Below the pieces are notes generated by a model, which saw nothing but the letters and a program-made list of their open reading frames with translations, made no database searches and had not been told where the DNA came from. Below, one piece after another: positions 21,740-32,076 of a stretch of DNA of 64,000 bases (position 1 is its first letter; each line of letters opens with the position of its first letter). The stretch spans positions 14,282,501-14,346,500 of the forward strand of contig NW_020825294.1 of assembly GCF_003286085.1 (NCBI RefSeq). The letters run 5' to 3'. The DNA comes from Drosophila persimilis (lineage: Eukaryota > Arthropoda > Insecta > Diptera > Drosophilidae). Made by a program: the position numbers and the translations under genes.

Positions 21740-21990
21740 ATTGTGCATTCTCATATCTTAGAAATTTTTCCGTCAAGTCCAGTGGAAAACTATAATGGGT
21801 CATAAAATCTACTCCAATTATGATGTCGTCTTCTACTACTAATTAATTTCCTACTAATTATTCCCATTATTTGCGCGTTCCCCTTGTAACTCTTTGTAGT
21901 CGTATCCCATTCAGATGCTCCACATTTCCATTAACTAAATCCCTTTTAATTATCATTAATTCACACATTCACTTCCACCCATTACGCCTC
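21740..21990 (-). pseudogene. Gypsy-like aspartic protease fragment, C-terminal part
   Basis: DDIIIGVDFMTHYSFPLDL followed by FLRYENAQLPI matches the flap-to-C-terminal part of gypsy proteases (the DxIIGxDFL motif). Frames upstream are broken and the catalytic DTG/DSG is not legible. Confidence 0.5.
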
Positions 21991-22188
21991 TAATAGTGAG
22001 ACTTGCAAATCATGATACCATTATTTTCTCTGGTGATTCTTTCAGCTATATCTTAATAGCGTCTATAAAACTATTGATCTTGTATATTTCCAGAAAGTCG
22101 GTCTATGTCGATCGCGAAATTTTGAAGAGACGCTCCGTAACGTTGTACCCTGCCCTTCAGTTCCATGCGATGAACTTCCCGAAAATGG

Positions 22189-22616
22189 TCAGCTCCATAT
22201 CAACGTTCCAGGGCACGATTGCAGCACCTCAGCAGCCAAGCGCTTTAAGGAAAGCACTAAAGCTTCCGTCCTATTATTCCTCGACGCTGACATTTCGAAT
22301 TCTGTCATGAAAACAACAATTGTTCTTATGCCATCAAAACAAGGTGTAGCGAGTTTCGGTTTGGCTGTTGACTTGGTGTTTTCAGGAAACCCCAATTCCA
22401 ATTGGCGATTTTCCACTTGCCGAATTCCCTCATCAAGCGTTGTGTCTTTATCTGCAACATCACCTGTTGCTGTTGGTTGCCTTGACCCTTTATAGCCACA
22501 CCTTGACTTTCAATTTTCACTGTCATCTGTTGCTGTCGCAACATCGCCATTAATTGGCCATTGTCCGCCGCCGGACTGTTCTCCACCACTGTCGCCCTGG
22601 AGCATTGCTCATCCAA
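22189..22616 (-). pseudogene. Gypsy-like gag fragment
   Basis: The first frame starts MDEQCSRATVVENSPA, is Gln-rich (RQQQMTVKIESQG, GNQQQQVMLQ) and runs into FGKWKIANWNWGF. The next frame gives PKLATPCFDGIRTIVVFMTEF and LSLKRLAAEVLQSCPGT, resembling the capsid start of gypsy-superfamily gag proteins (P-x-FDG, L-x-G-x-A-x-EVL). One frameshift is visible near 22400. Confidence 0.55.
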
Positions 22617-23121
22617 AAACTCATAATCTTCAACATTGAGGCTGTTCTCACCATTGCAGGTTGTAAAAGCAGGTTGCCTTTCAAACCGCTCATCGGTAAG
22701 CCCCGCTCAGTCAATTCCCTCTTCAACTACTTAACTTTTAACTATCCGTATTTAACTATTCTCAAAATTCTCTTTTCTGACACCAGTTGTTACGTTTCTA
22801 CGGTTCGTATTTCAGATTTAGAAACAGAGAAGGCTTTAGGAATGAGAGGAAGAGGAAGCTTTATTTTCGGGAGAATTTAGGTCCGGTCCGAACTATTTTC
22901 TAATCATCCATTCGTTACAGTATATACTTTATCGGGTCAAAAACGGCGCAGAGCACAAAAAATAATATTTTCATTAAAAAAATTTCTGATTTACATATTA
23001 CACGTAAGAAAAATGACGAAGACAAAATCTTTTTCACTTGCGACGATATTAGTTTACATAAGCTTTATAACTGTGAAAACTAAATTAATTAGATAGACAA
23101 ATTTTACTTTTTTAATAAAAG

Positions 23122-23126
23122 ATAAT
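23122..23126. repeat. Possible target-site duplication of BEL-B, left copy
   Basis: ATAAT flanks the BEL-B 3' LTR. The other end has ATAAC at 55253-55257 (4 of 5 bases match), compatible with a 5-bp BEL/Pao duplication after one mutation. Confidence 0.45.
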
Positions 23127-23484
23127 TGTTAAGACCTTAAAAGAAAAGTCTAGACATTTGCGAGTTGAGTTGTAAATTCAAACTAAATTTTATTCTTAAA
23201 ATCAGAGCCTTATATGTGATTTGACAATGAGGTAGGAGGTAAAATTTGGTAGTCTATAATTATCGTTAGACCTACGCAGAGGATACACTTCACTGAGGGT
23301 GTCTATTTGAGTACATGCTTACATTAGTTTTATTTTAGGACCGCATTTGTTAAGTGTTTTCTCCACTTGTGTTTTGTTGTCGTATTAATGGGTTACAGAT
23401 CTCTGTTTACACCAGTGTAGTCATAACTTGTCTACTTTATGTGATTCTTGTGTATTTTGATTCTTGTGAACCTTTCTGTGTACA
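23127..23484 (-). repeat. BEL-B 3' LTR
   Basis: On the minus strand it runs TGTACACAG...GGTCTTAACA (358 bp), with a purine-rich AAAGAAAA immediately before its start as a polypurine tract. It shares TGTTAAGACCTTAAAAGAAA and long further blocks with 54929-55252. The two LTRs differ by many substitutions and indels, so the insertion is old. Confidence 0.8.
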
Positions 23485-23532
23485 TTTTCTTTATAGCTAT
23501 AATTACAAGTACAGATAATCATTTACAGTCAA

Positions 23533-23995
23533 TTACAGTGGGTAGGGAAGTCCTATCGTTTGCAGTCTTCGTGCTACTTTAATTCTTCTTATGGCATAGA
23601 TTATTAATATTATCATTATTATGATTCCGATAATCAAGGCCGCATGTCCAGATACATGATGGAACTTAAGTCCTTTTAAGTCATGATGACCTTCCTTTAA
23701 CAATTTTATTTCGTTTCTTAACTTATCCATTTCTTCTGTATGGTTAATAAATGGTACTGTTAATGGATTCCAAGCAATTTTTGGTATTTTGCTTATATTA
23801 CTTATATAAAAGGATGAAATTGGCTCGTAGCTTTCTGTTTGAATACTGTGATGAGGTACTAGTATTTTGACATCGGTTCGCACAGTACAATCATTTATTA
23901 TTGTTAAAATTCCTTGTTTCGGAAGATTATTAGCATTACTAGCATTAGTGTTTACTGGAACTTTGATGAGCCAACAACCCTGCCTTTCTAATTCG
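23533..23995 (-). pseudogene. BEL-B env-like protein, C-terminal region
   Basis: The frame contains CWLIKVPVNTNASNANNLP, TVRTDVKILVPHH, KIAWNPLTVPFINHTEEM, a charged helix and a hydrophobic segment IIGIIIMIILIIYA followed by RRIK. This is the layout of an env transmembrane subunit end: one membrane span and a short basic tail. It ends just before the 3' LTR, the position of the third ORF in roo-type elements. The N-terminal part and any signal peptide are missing. Confidence 0.6.
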
Positions 23996-23999
23996 ACCT

Positions 24000-24910
24000 A
24001 AAATGATCTTGTCTCTGCTATCTTCCTATACACGAAATTTGAATTACCTTTTACTACTACCAGTACTTCTGGTCTCTTTTGGAGTCATTCCTGAGTCTTG
24101 CTCTTCTGATTCAATTCGAGCTAATGGACAAATTTTAGTTATATTAAATGACCTGGTGTTAATACATCCAGATCGTCAATATCATTTGTAGCTGTCTACA
24201 AAAGACGTGAATTTAGTACCGCTTCAATTTGACATAATAGAGTTGCCATTTCCTCATAGGTTAAATTATTGTCCCCAATTACCCTTTTTAAGTGGTAATT
24301 CCTAAATACCTCCGAAGTGAGGTCCTGCCCGGGTAATAAAATGCCACTCGATCTGTTCTCTTTCTAATATTGGAACACTTTAATGTTGTCTCTGAGGGCT
24401 CTCTGGTATTCCTCGTCTAATTTGCGCGAAGCTCCCACAAAGTTGGTTCCATTATCGGAAAAATTGTTTGCACATTTTCCTCTTCTTGAGAAAAATCTTC
24501 TAAGTGCAGCTAGAAATGCATCTGAAGTAAGATCGCTGAGTACTTCCCTGTTTCGGCAGATTTCCCATAATTTGTTCTGCAGTATTCTGTCGATACCTAG
24601 CACAGGTGACACACTCTTTAAGTTTTTTCTTTAAGCAAATTCTTAGCCCAAATATCCAAAATTTTTCGCTGGATATAGTTTCGCATCAGATTAATTCCAT
24701 CGTGCAATGTTTCTTTATGTGCATTCTAGATAATTAAAGACGTCAAGTGACACTTATCTAAAATCAAGGGATGTTTAACCTCAAATTCCGCGTTGGAGTT
24801 TTGCAATCTACCTCTAACTCGTAACAATCCGTCTTTATCTAAGAACGGATTTAAGCTTAATAGTTTATTTTTTGTTTCTATTTCCTTTATTATTATTTTA
24901 TTAATTAGGC
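24000..24910 (-). pseudogene. BEL-B integrase
   Basis: In order: LHDGINLMRNYIQRKILDIW (zinc-binding region), KECVTCARYRQNTAEQIMGN, SDLTSDAFLAALRRFF, FSDNGTNFVGASRKL (second catalytic Asp) and EEMATLLCQIEAVLNSRLL (catalytic Glu region) with LDVLTPGHFI. The segment with the first catalytic Asp is deleted between MGNLPKQ and SDLTSDA. Several frame changes are present. Confidence 0.7.
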
Positions 24911-25114
24911 TAGCTATTTCGGAACCGAATTGGATAGCTTGTTGTTGTTTTTACTATTAATACTTTGGCGCTCTTAATCTCCTTCACTGTCAAAAATGAA
25001 GGAAATTCTTTCTTTTTGGTTTTGATTTGAATAAACCTCAATACATATGCAATGACTCTTTCTAGTTTATGCATACACGAATATTTTTGTAATAATTCAC
25101 AAAAAATGTTATTT
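24905..25114 (-). pseudogene. BEL-B pol, segment after RNase H
   Basis: KNNIFCELLQKYSCMHKLER, VIAYVLRFIQIKTKKKEF and LTVKEIKSAKVLIVK match the connecting region between RNase H and integrase in BEL/Pao pol. The frame continues exactly from VSTTMVIA at 26205 when the DINE-like insertion is removed. Confidence 0.75.
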
Positions 25115-26204
25115 TTATACCCGATACTCAAAATGAGTATTGGGGTATATTAGATTTGTGGTAAAAGTGGATGTGTGTAACGTCCAGAAGGAATCGTTTC
25201 CGACCCTATAAAGTATATATATTCTTGATCAGCATCAATAGCCGAGTCGATTGAGCCCTGTCTGTCTGTCCGTCCGTCCGTCTGTCCGTCCCCTTCAGCG
25301 CTTAATGCTCAAAGACTATAAGAGCTAGAGCAACGATGTTTTGGATCCAGACTTCTGTGATATATCACTGCTCCAAAAATATTTCAAAACTTTGCCCCGC
25401 CCACTTCCGCCCCCACAAAGGGCGAAAATCTGTGGCATCCACAATTTCGACGATACGAGAAAACTAAAAACGCACAATCGTAGAAGATGACTATATCTTC
25501 TAGAGTGCAAAATCTGAACCAGATCGTATAATTATTACAGCCAGAATCACGAAAACAATATCACTCTTTCTCGCTCTGTCTCACTCTAACACACAGGTTT
25601 CATGGTCGGTTTTGCCAATTGCAAAATATGAGTTCAAGGATCTCAGAACCTATAAAAGCCAGAGCAACCAAATTTGGTATCCACACTCCTGTGATATCGG
25701 ACCTTGACCGTTTTCTGTCCAAATTTCGCCACACCCCCTTCCGCCCCCGCAAAGGACGAAAATCTGAGGCAACCACAAATCTCAGAGACTATTAAGGCTA
25801 GAGTAACCAAATTTGGTACACACACTCCTTTAAGATGTCACTATAAAACGTATATCTCAGAATTTCGCCCCACCCCCATCCGCCCCCACAAAGGACGAAA
25901 ATCTGTTGCATCCACAATATTGCAGATTTGAGAAAACTAAAAACTAAAATGACCATATCTATTAGATTGCTGAATCGGGATCAGATCAGATCATTTTTAT
26001 AGCCAAAAGGAACAAATCAATTTGCAGTGGCTACGCAGCGCCCGACGTCACGCTCAGACTGATTTTCTGTCTCTCTCGCACGCACTCTTTGTCGTGTCGT
26101 TAAATATTAGCGCCATCTGCCGGAGGAGAGCCATACTGACTTAGTATCGGGTATGACTGTAGAGTTGCGGTGTCCGCAGCAACTCACAACGTTCCCCCTC
26201 GTTT
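25115..26204 (+). mobile_element. DINE-1/Helitron-like element, copy 3 (full length)
   Basis: This 1.09 kb copy begins TTATACCCGATACTCAAAAT and ends with AGTATCGGGTATGAC, the stem-loop GTTGCGGTGTCCGCAGCAAC and CGTTCCCCCTCGTTT. It sits in a five-T run of BEL-B. Removing it restores the pol frame (VIA|KNNIF) without any extra target duplication, which helps define the ends. It is non-coding. Contains GA-rich tracts near 25566-25590 and a CTGTCTGTCTGTCCGTCCGTC simple repeat near 25258. Confidence 0.85.
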
Positions 26205-27047
26205 GCTATTACCATTGTTGTGCTCACAACTAATTTTTCTTCAATTTCCTCTTTTGGCCAATGTTGCTTAGATTTCGCCAACCATTGAGGCCCTTTCCAC
26301 CAAATCTTAAAATCTTTTAGCTTATCTGCACTAATGCTCCTTGATGCTCCATCTGCTGGATTGTCTTCAGTTCTAACGTGTCCCCATTTAATTTCCTTAA
26401 TCTTTCTTACTTCATCAGTTCGACGCCTGATAAACTTGTCTTTATTGTCTCCATTCTTTATCCAGGCTAGAGTAATAGTAGAATCACTCCAGGCATAACA
26501 CTCTACAATACTTCCAACCGCTACTTTCACCCGTTGAATTAATTTTGCCAGCAGATGTGCTGCACAAAGTTCTAATTTTGGAATAGTTTTCCGATTCTTC
26601 TTTGGATTAACTTTGCTTTTGCTGGCTATTATAATTGTAGAACTATCTACCTTGGCATACACTACGGCAGCATAGGCCTTTTCGGATGCATCGGCAAACC
26701 CATGAATTTGCATCGACTTATTGTGCTGAGAATTTAGCCATCTTGGTATCCGAATGCTCTCTAACTCTGTTAAACTATTTTTAAACGAATTCCATTCCCC
26801 AGTATCCTGTTCTGATAATTCTTCATCCCAATTTTTGTCTGCTAGCCAAAGTTTTTGAATAAATAATTTTCCGACAAGTGTCACTGGAGACAATCAGCCT
26901 AAGGGGTCATACATCTTGGCTAAGGTAGATAATACTATTCTCTTGTTTGTTTTCTTAATTGGTTCATAGTGGAAATTGAACCTAAACTCGTCTTTAACCA
27001 GTTCCCATTGTAGTCCTAATGTTTTGACGGATTCATTCTCCTCAATG
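26205..27047 (-). pseudogene. BEL-B reverse transcriptase end and RNase H
   Basis: ESVKTLGLQWELVKDEF, RIVLSTLAKMYDPLG then after one stop LSPVTLVGKLFIQKLW. RNase H follows with HGFADASEKAYAAVVYAKV, LELCAAHLLAKLI, CYAWSDSTITLAWI and DNPADGASR. This is typical BEL/Pao pol. The apparent C-terminus ERCELLRTPQLYSH is DINE-like sequence read through, not protein. At 27047 the frame is broken by BEL-T and resumes at 42747. Confidence 0.8.
27043..27047. repeat. Target-site duplication of BEL-T, left copy (CAATG)
   Basis: CAATG directly precedes LTR1 and recurs at 42742-42746 directly after LTR3. Five bases is the usual BEL/Pao duplication length. Confidence 0.85.
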
Positions 27048-27350
27048 TGTTTGTAGGGGGGCGGACGTGAAGCTCAAGTCTCCAACGACGATATGGATGA
27101 TGAAGTGAAACCTCCTGTAGCCGTCGCAAGAAAAGAAAATGCCGTGGTGCTTTGTGGTAAATGGGTATTATTTATTTCGGGGGGTTGCGCGATCGTGCGT
27201 TTGAAACGGGGGTTGAAACGTCACTACTTAACTCTATGCCTTATGGTGCTTTTTCTGCCGTGAGCGCCGTGTGGATCGTGGATTGTGGATCCGAGCGCGC
27301 CTGCGAGCACGCGAGAGCGAGCCGGGACCGAGGCGCGCGGAGCCGGCACA
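27048..27350 (-). repeat. BEL-T LTR1 (outer 3' LTR)
   Basis: On the plus strand it runs TGTTTGTAGGGGGGCGGACG...GCCGGCACA. Compared with LTR3 it lacks the outermost ~32 bp at its right end (first bases of the LTR on the minus strand) and abuts a displaced protease fragment. Its left-end variant (GGGGGGCGGAC) differs from LTR2 and LTR3. Confidence 0.8.
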
Positions 27351-27500
27351 GTGCCTCCCCCCTTGCAGGATTGCAAAGTATAATTGGGTGGCCTATGGCT
27401 GGGTGGACGCCCCCGACACGATCCATCCAAAAACGGTGCTCTGGGCCACCGGCGGGCCGTCCTCACGCGCAAGGAACCCGGGCTGGATCACCTTCGGGTA
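27351..27500 (-). other. Displaced BEL protease fragment between integrase and 3' LTR of BEL-T unit 1
   Basis: The minus strand reads YPKVIQPGFLAREDGPPVAQ then STVFGWIVSGAST and QLYFAIL, the C-terminal part of a BEL/Pao protease. Related DNA occurs at about 62690-62765. It replaces the integrase C-terminus, the polypurine tract and the first ~32 bp of the LTR. An identical piece lies at 34997-35146. Confidence 0.7.
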
Positions 27501-28045
27501 GACAGGGTAGACAGCGACAGCGCATCAGTCACCGAGTCCTTAAACGCGTCAAGGAAGTCACTGGAAAGCAGGGTTACTGCACCAACGAAAGTTTTTCCAT
27601 TATCTGAATGGATACGCTGTGGACATCCGCGCCTTGCGACGAACCGAGCGAAAGCGGCGAGAAATTTTTCGGTGGTGAGGTCGGACGTGGGTTCTAAATG
27701 TATCGCCTTTGTGGAAAAGCACACGAATACGCACACATACCCCTTCGTGATCAGACATGCTCTCCCTGTATAGTTCCGTATTTCGAAAGGACCCGCGTAA
27801 TCAATCCCTGTATGCGTAAACGGTCTGGAAAAGGACGACCGCTCGGTTGGAAGATCTCCCATCATTTGGGTTTGCAACCTCCTTTTGTGAATAACGCAGA
27901 CCTTGCAGGAATTCACAGCCCCCTTCATAAGCCTTTGAACCTTTGGAATCCAATACTTTGATCGAATGAGGCGCACCATCAATTGGTTGCCGCCATGAAT
28001 AGTTATCCGGCGTGTAAATTGCGCGAGAAGGCGAGACAATCGCAA
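27501..28045 (-). pseudogene. BEL-T unit 1 integrase, truncated
   Basis: It contains TIHGGNQLMVRLIRSKYWIP and CKVCVIHKR (zinc-binding HHCC region), FTHTGIDYAGPFEI (first Asp), TKAIHLEPTSDLTTEKFLAA and RIHSDNGKTFVGA (second Asp). The sequence leaves the family after LSSDFLDAFKDSV, before the catalytic Glu, where the displaced protease piece starts. The enzyme would be inactive. Confidence 0.8.
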
Positions 28046-28252
28046 TTATATGGGAGAATGATTGGATGTCGTTCGTCGTATCTTAGCACTTCAGAGCCTG
28101 CGATACGGCCGCATGCTCTGATCAACCCATGGCGGTCTAGGAAAGGGTTCATGTTCAGGATAGAACATGACCTTGGCGTTGGCCGCTTACCGCTTACGCA
28201 GCGGTACTCCTCGGGGTATTCTCTACGCTGCGTCTCTAGGATAAGAGTTTTT

Positions 28253-28786
28253 TCAGCTTCGGTAATTTCGCCGCTCGTAAGATGGCCCTTTTGCGCGGTG
28301 GCTAACTTCCGGCAGCGCTTGGTAAAGCGCAGGATAATATGATCGGACTCGTAGAGCTCTCTCCAGATTGGAGAATCGTTCGAGGAAGTCTTCGGCTGGG
28401 TTGAGTGCGAAATAGGCCTTTACAGTTCGCTGCTCTAAGGTCATAACGGGGGAGTTACTAACTGGTGCCGGCCATTGATCTCGGCCGCTCTGCAGCCAAG
28501 TTGGTCCGTGCCACCAGAGTTGGTTATCCACCAACTCCTGTAACGGCACGCCTCTGCTGGCTAAGTCCGCGGGGTTCTGTTCGGATGGAACGTGGCCCCA
28601 CTTCTCAATATCGGTCGCTTGAGATATCCTCGGTTGGCCACGAACGTGGTCCAGTGACACGCGGACTTTGCCAGCCATGCGAGGACTATGGTGGAATCGG
28701 TCTAGCAATAGCAGCTCGTACTTGCTGTTCCAGGCATATTCGGCAGGATAGCCGCCGCCATTTCGGACAAAAGCACTGCCCCGCAA
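28253..28786 (-). pseudogene. BEL-T unit 1 RNase H, C-terminal part
   Basis: GHVPSEQNPADLASRGVPL and NQLWWHGPTWLQSGRDQW are the conserved end of RNase H and the following BEL/Pao motif. The N-terminal residues (RGSAFVRNGGGYPAEYAW) are out of frame. The preceding part lies in the overlapping frame at 28702-29391. Confidence 0.75.
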
Positions 28787-29391
28787 AGCTCTAACCGGGG
28801 GAGCGTCACGGTTTTCACGGGTGCGACTCGCGTTTTCGCTGTGAGAAGCTGCAACTCGACCAAACGGTCAATCTCAATGCGCACGTAGATGGCGGCACCG
28901 TAAGCCTTCTCTGATGCATCGCAGAACCCATGATGTTCGACTTTTACCGCTGGCCGGGAGCCGACCCATCTTGGAATATGGATTTGGTCGAGAGCGGAGT
29001 AGCTCCGCAGGAAACTTTGCCAGCGCTGGCGCATCTCGCTTGGAAGCTCATCGTCCCATCCCAGGTCCTGCAACCAGATTTCTTGCATGAAGATCTTGGA
29101 CCGGACATTGAATGGGGCCAACCACCCCGCGGGGTCGAACAGCCTTGCGATCTGGGACAGAACTGCTCGCTTGGTGTATGACGACTCAGGCGCTGACTCG
29201 GGAGGGACAAAAAAAAACTCGTCTGAAGTCGCTTTCCAGCGAATCCCGAGAGTCTTAGCCGAGCTCTCTTCCACCATCTCCAAAAAATCGGTGTGGAGAA
29301 GATGAGCACTCGGAATTCCTGCCAGAATAGCTTTGTGGTTTGAAGTCCACTTCCGCAGCGGAGACCGTGCAGAGCTAAGAGCGGCCTGCAA
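28702..29391 (-). pseudogene. BEL-T unit 1 reverse transcriptase end and RNase H start
   Basis: SPLRKWTSNHKAILAGIP, AKTLGIRWKATSDEFFF, KRAVLSQIARLFDPAGWLAP and RNase H motifs HHGFCDASEKAYGAAIYV and LPRLELCGAVLLSEM are visible. The upstream catalytic block (29400-29470) reads MYVDG instead of YVDD and is followed by a frame change. Confidence 0.8.
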
Positions 29392-29566
29392 CTCGCGGAT
29401 CGTTAGTCGAGCCTCATCGGTAGAATCCGCTCCGTCCTAGCCGGACCGTCGACATACATGAATGACCGGATAATACGACTCGCTTTCGGATATCTGGACT
29501 GGACGTCGCTTGCTAGCTGTTGCAACACTCGGATGGCAAGAAAAGGAGCGCAATTGACTCCGAAGG

Positions 29567-30661
29567 TTACGGTCTTAAGTTCATAGTCGCGGATGTGTCC
29601 CTCCTTGTTTCGAAATAATATTCGCTGGAAAGGGGTGTGTTTCGGGTCAACCCAAATTTACGATACATTTTGGTGATGTCCGCGTTGAAAACGTATAGGA
29701 TTAGGATCTGGAGGGTCAAGTCAGATTGGAGGACCGGGCCGGCGTGCAGAAGATCATTCAAACTCACACCGTTGGTCGACGGGCTGGATGCGTTAAATAC
29801 CACCCGGACCTTCGTGGTAGTGCTCTCAGGCTTGAAGACAGCGTGGTGCGGAAGGTAGTAGGTTGAGGACCCATGAGTCGGAGGAACTTCTGTCATGTGT
29901 TCAAGCTCTAGGTATTCTTGGATCACGGTGTCGTACTGCTCTTGTAGGGGACTGTTTCTTTTCAAGCGATTTTCGTTTCTTAGGAACTGGGCCAGCGAGA
30001 TGAGATGATCTGGGTCGCGAAACGGTGTCGTGACGACGTATTTCCCGCTTGGCGTTCTTGACGTAGTTCGGAGGAAATTTCTTTCGCAGTACGAATCCGA
30101 CTCGCTTTCTATATATTCTTCTATATTCTTTGTGAGGAGTTTGTCTAACGGAGTCTCTAGCTTGGTGGAAATTTGCGTGGAGAAGAATGCAACCCTGCCT
30201 TGTACCGTGTTTGGCACTGGGCCTGTAAGAACCCATCCGAAAATGGTTTCCTGTCCGAGGAGAGATCCACAGATGTTCGTCTGTGAGCTCAAGAGGATGG
30301 ATGAAAGGATGTCGGCACCAATCAGGACATCTATTTGTGAGCTTTCGTAAAATGTCGGGTCTGCCCATGGCAGGTTCGGCAAGTCTCGCAACGAGTGTTG
30401 CGGGATCGAATGGGAGGGAAGGCTGCCTGATAGTTTCGGCAGGACATAGGCTGTGGCGTCCAAGTGTAAGCCCGGCTTAGTCGGGGAGCGGATGAAAAAA
30501 TGGCAGAGCTTCTTGGACTGAGCGGATATTGTCTGATTGAGGCCCGAGACCTGTGCCTGGGCGAGTGGGAATGCACGGATTGGCTGGAAACTGGAGTGCC
30601 ACGGTGCAGCAGCGTATAATGCCGGTCTCCACACGTGTTGCAGTTGTGGGCGCTTTGGCAT
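29567..30661 (-). pseudogene. BEL-T unit 1 protease end and reverse transcriptase start
   Basis: A 364-codon frame with ATAYVLPKLSGSLPSHSI, SSQIDVLIGADILSSILL and GQETIFGWVLTGPV (protease C-terminal part), then YLPHHAVFKPESTTTKVRVV, GVSLNDLLHAGPVLQ and NADITKMYRK (RT start). The first ~30 residues overlap gag in another frame and are probably not protein. No D-S/T-G catalytic motif is visible, so the protease start appears deleted. Confidence 0.8.
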
Positions 30662-32076
30662 TCACGAATCTGGTGACCTCTTGCGAAAAAGTTTAAGCAA
30701 AGCATTTTTTGCTTAATATAGCTGGAGCGAGCATCAGGTCTCATCTGAAGGAATTGAGGGCATACCCGGATCGGATGGTTCTCTTTGGAGCAAAGATCAC
30801 ACGTTCTCCGCTTCGGATCCACAGTTGTTCCGAACGATTGAACCCGCCTTGCAACAGGACTCCCTTGGGAACGGAATGGGTTGGGATTGCCCTTTGAACT
30901 CTCTGACATGGGTAGACTCGCCCTGGAGTGGGCCTGAGTCTCCATGCCTGGATGGCCGTCCTCGGTCACCTCGAGAGACAGGTACCGCTCCGCCAGGAAC
31001 TTGTCCATAGCGTGCCAGGTGGGAATTTCGGAATTGTGTGTCACGGACTGCTCCCAAAGCTCCAAAGTCGCTTTCGGCAACTTCGCGGATATGAGGTACA
31101 CTAACACTCCGTCAGCGAAAATGCTGTCTGTGGAGACCTCGGAGTGGTTGAGTGTCGTAAGGCACTTGTGGACGGCCCTCTGAAGCTCTTTTAGCGCTGC
31201 AGCTGACTCGGTGCGGATTTGGGGCAGACTGAGAAGGATCTTCAGCTGGGCTTTGAGTATCAGCCTCTTGTTCTGGAAACGCTCACGGAGGGCGCTCCAT
31301 GCGGATGCGAACCCTTCGTTCGTGAGTGGAGGCTGTGCCACTATGTCGTGGGCCTCACCGCTTGTTTTTTTGTTGAGGTGGAACAGTTTTTCTACTGGAG
31401 CCAACCTCAGGTTCTCTATATAAATGGCGGTGAACAGGTCTCGGAACGTGGCCCACTGCTGGTAGTCCCCACTGAAAACTTCAGTGTCACATGGAGGAAG
31501 ACGGCAACCGCCGGAAGTCGGCACTTGAATGGCCAGTTGAGGCGTGTGAGGGACAGTCCGGGGTTCGAGCTGATCGTTCAGTTCGGCAAGGCATTGCGCG
31601 TAGACCGCGTAGCAGTCATCGTACATCCCCTGGGCGTCAGCTACCCCCTCTGGATCTACTTCCGTTTTCGCCTCCACACAGGCCTCGATCTCCGCGTCCA
31701 CCTTCGCCCACAGGCTTCGGAGTTGCTCTCCATGGACTTGGGAGAGCGAGCGGGTTGGTGTGCTAGCATCAGGAGCGCTGATCTTCTGGTCGAAGCGTGT
31801 CAGTCTGCTTGCAGCCAAGGCAAACTTAGACCGTGCGGAACTGGCGGCCGATTGGGCCATAGTGCTCGGAACCGTGCGAGGGACGACCGAGGGGAACAAC
31901 AAGGCCTCAAAGGCATGTGGTGTGTGAGCCCTGGACGTGGTCGGACCTCGCTCAGCTGGGGCCGGACGGGAAGGTGTGGGCGTAGTGATTGAGCCGTTGG
32001 AGCTGGGTGGATGGGTCAAACTCAGCGAACTCGCCTGCTTAAACTTCTTGCGAGATTTCTTCTCACCAGTGGGCAT
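30331..32076 (-). CDS. BEL-T unit 1 gag
   Basis: The 581-codon frame begins MPTGEKKSRKKFKQASSLSL. A helical N-terminal region is followed by the DUF1759-type capsid segment (TEVFSGDYQQWATFRDLF, FADGVLVYLISAKLPK). Three knuckles lie near the C-terminus: CDLCSKENHPIRVC, CLNFFARGHQIREC and CNTCGDRHYTLLH. The second has Phe where the second Cys is expected. The last ~70 residues look out of frame. Unit 1 and unit 2 differ at three residues. Confidence 0.85.
   Translation of the reverse strand: MPTGEKKSRKKFKQASSLSLTHPPSSNGSITTPTPSRPAPAERGPTTSRAHTPHAFEALLFPSVVPRTVPSTMAQSAASSARSKFALAASRLTRFDQKISAPDASTPTRSLSQVHGEQLRSLWAKVDAEIEACVEAKTEVDPEGVADAQGMYDDCYAVYAQCLAELNDQLEPRTVPHTPQLAIQVPTSGGCRLPPCDTEVFSGDYQQWATFRDLFTAIYIENLRLAPVEKLFHLNKKTSGEAHDIVAQPPLTNEGFASAWSALRERFQNKRLILKAQLKILLSLPQIRTESAAALKELQRAVHKCLTTLNHSEVSTDSIFADGVLVYLISAKLPKATLELWEQSVTHNSEIPTWHAMDKFLAERYLSLEVTEDGHPGMETQAHSRASLPMSESSKGNPNPFRSQGSPVARRVQSFGTTVDPKRRTCDLCSKENHPIRVCPQFLQMRPDARSSYIKQKMLCLNFFARGHQIRECQSAHNCNTCGDRHYTLLHRGTPVSSQSVHSHSPRHRSRASIRQYPLSPRSSAIFSSAPRLSRAYTWTPQPMSCRNYQAAFPPIRSRNTRCETCRTCHGQTRHFTKAHK

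Larger units (their letters stand above)
21480..22917 (-). mobile_element. Gypsy-superfamily retrotransposon fragment (leader, gag, protease)
   Basis: On the minus strand a possible LTR end lies at about 22917-22790 and is followed by TGGTGTCAGAAAAGAG, a primer-binding-site-like sequence. A gag reading frame (22616-22189) comes next and a protease segment (about 21990-21740) after it. RT and everything downstream are missing. The opposite LTR was not found. Confidence 0.6.

Noticed and set aside
27161..27607. 148-codon plus-strand ORF covering LTR1 and beyond
   Set aside because: Lies across an LTR and antisense pol; duplicated only because the unit is duplicated.
31219..31992. 257-codon plus-strand ORF in BEL-T
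   Set aside because: It is antisense to gag with complementary codon structure; no independent motif.
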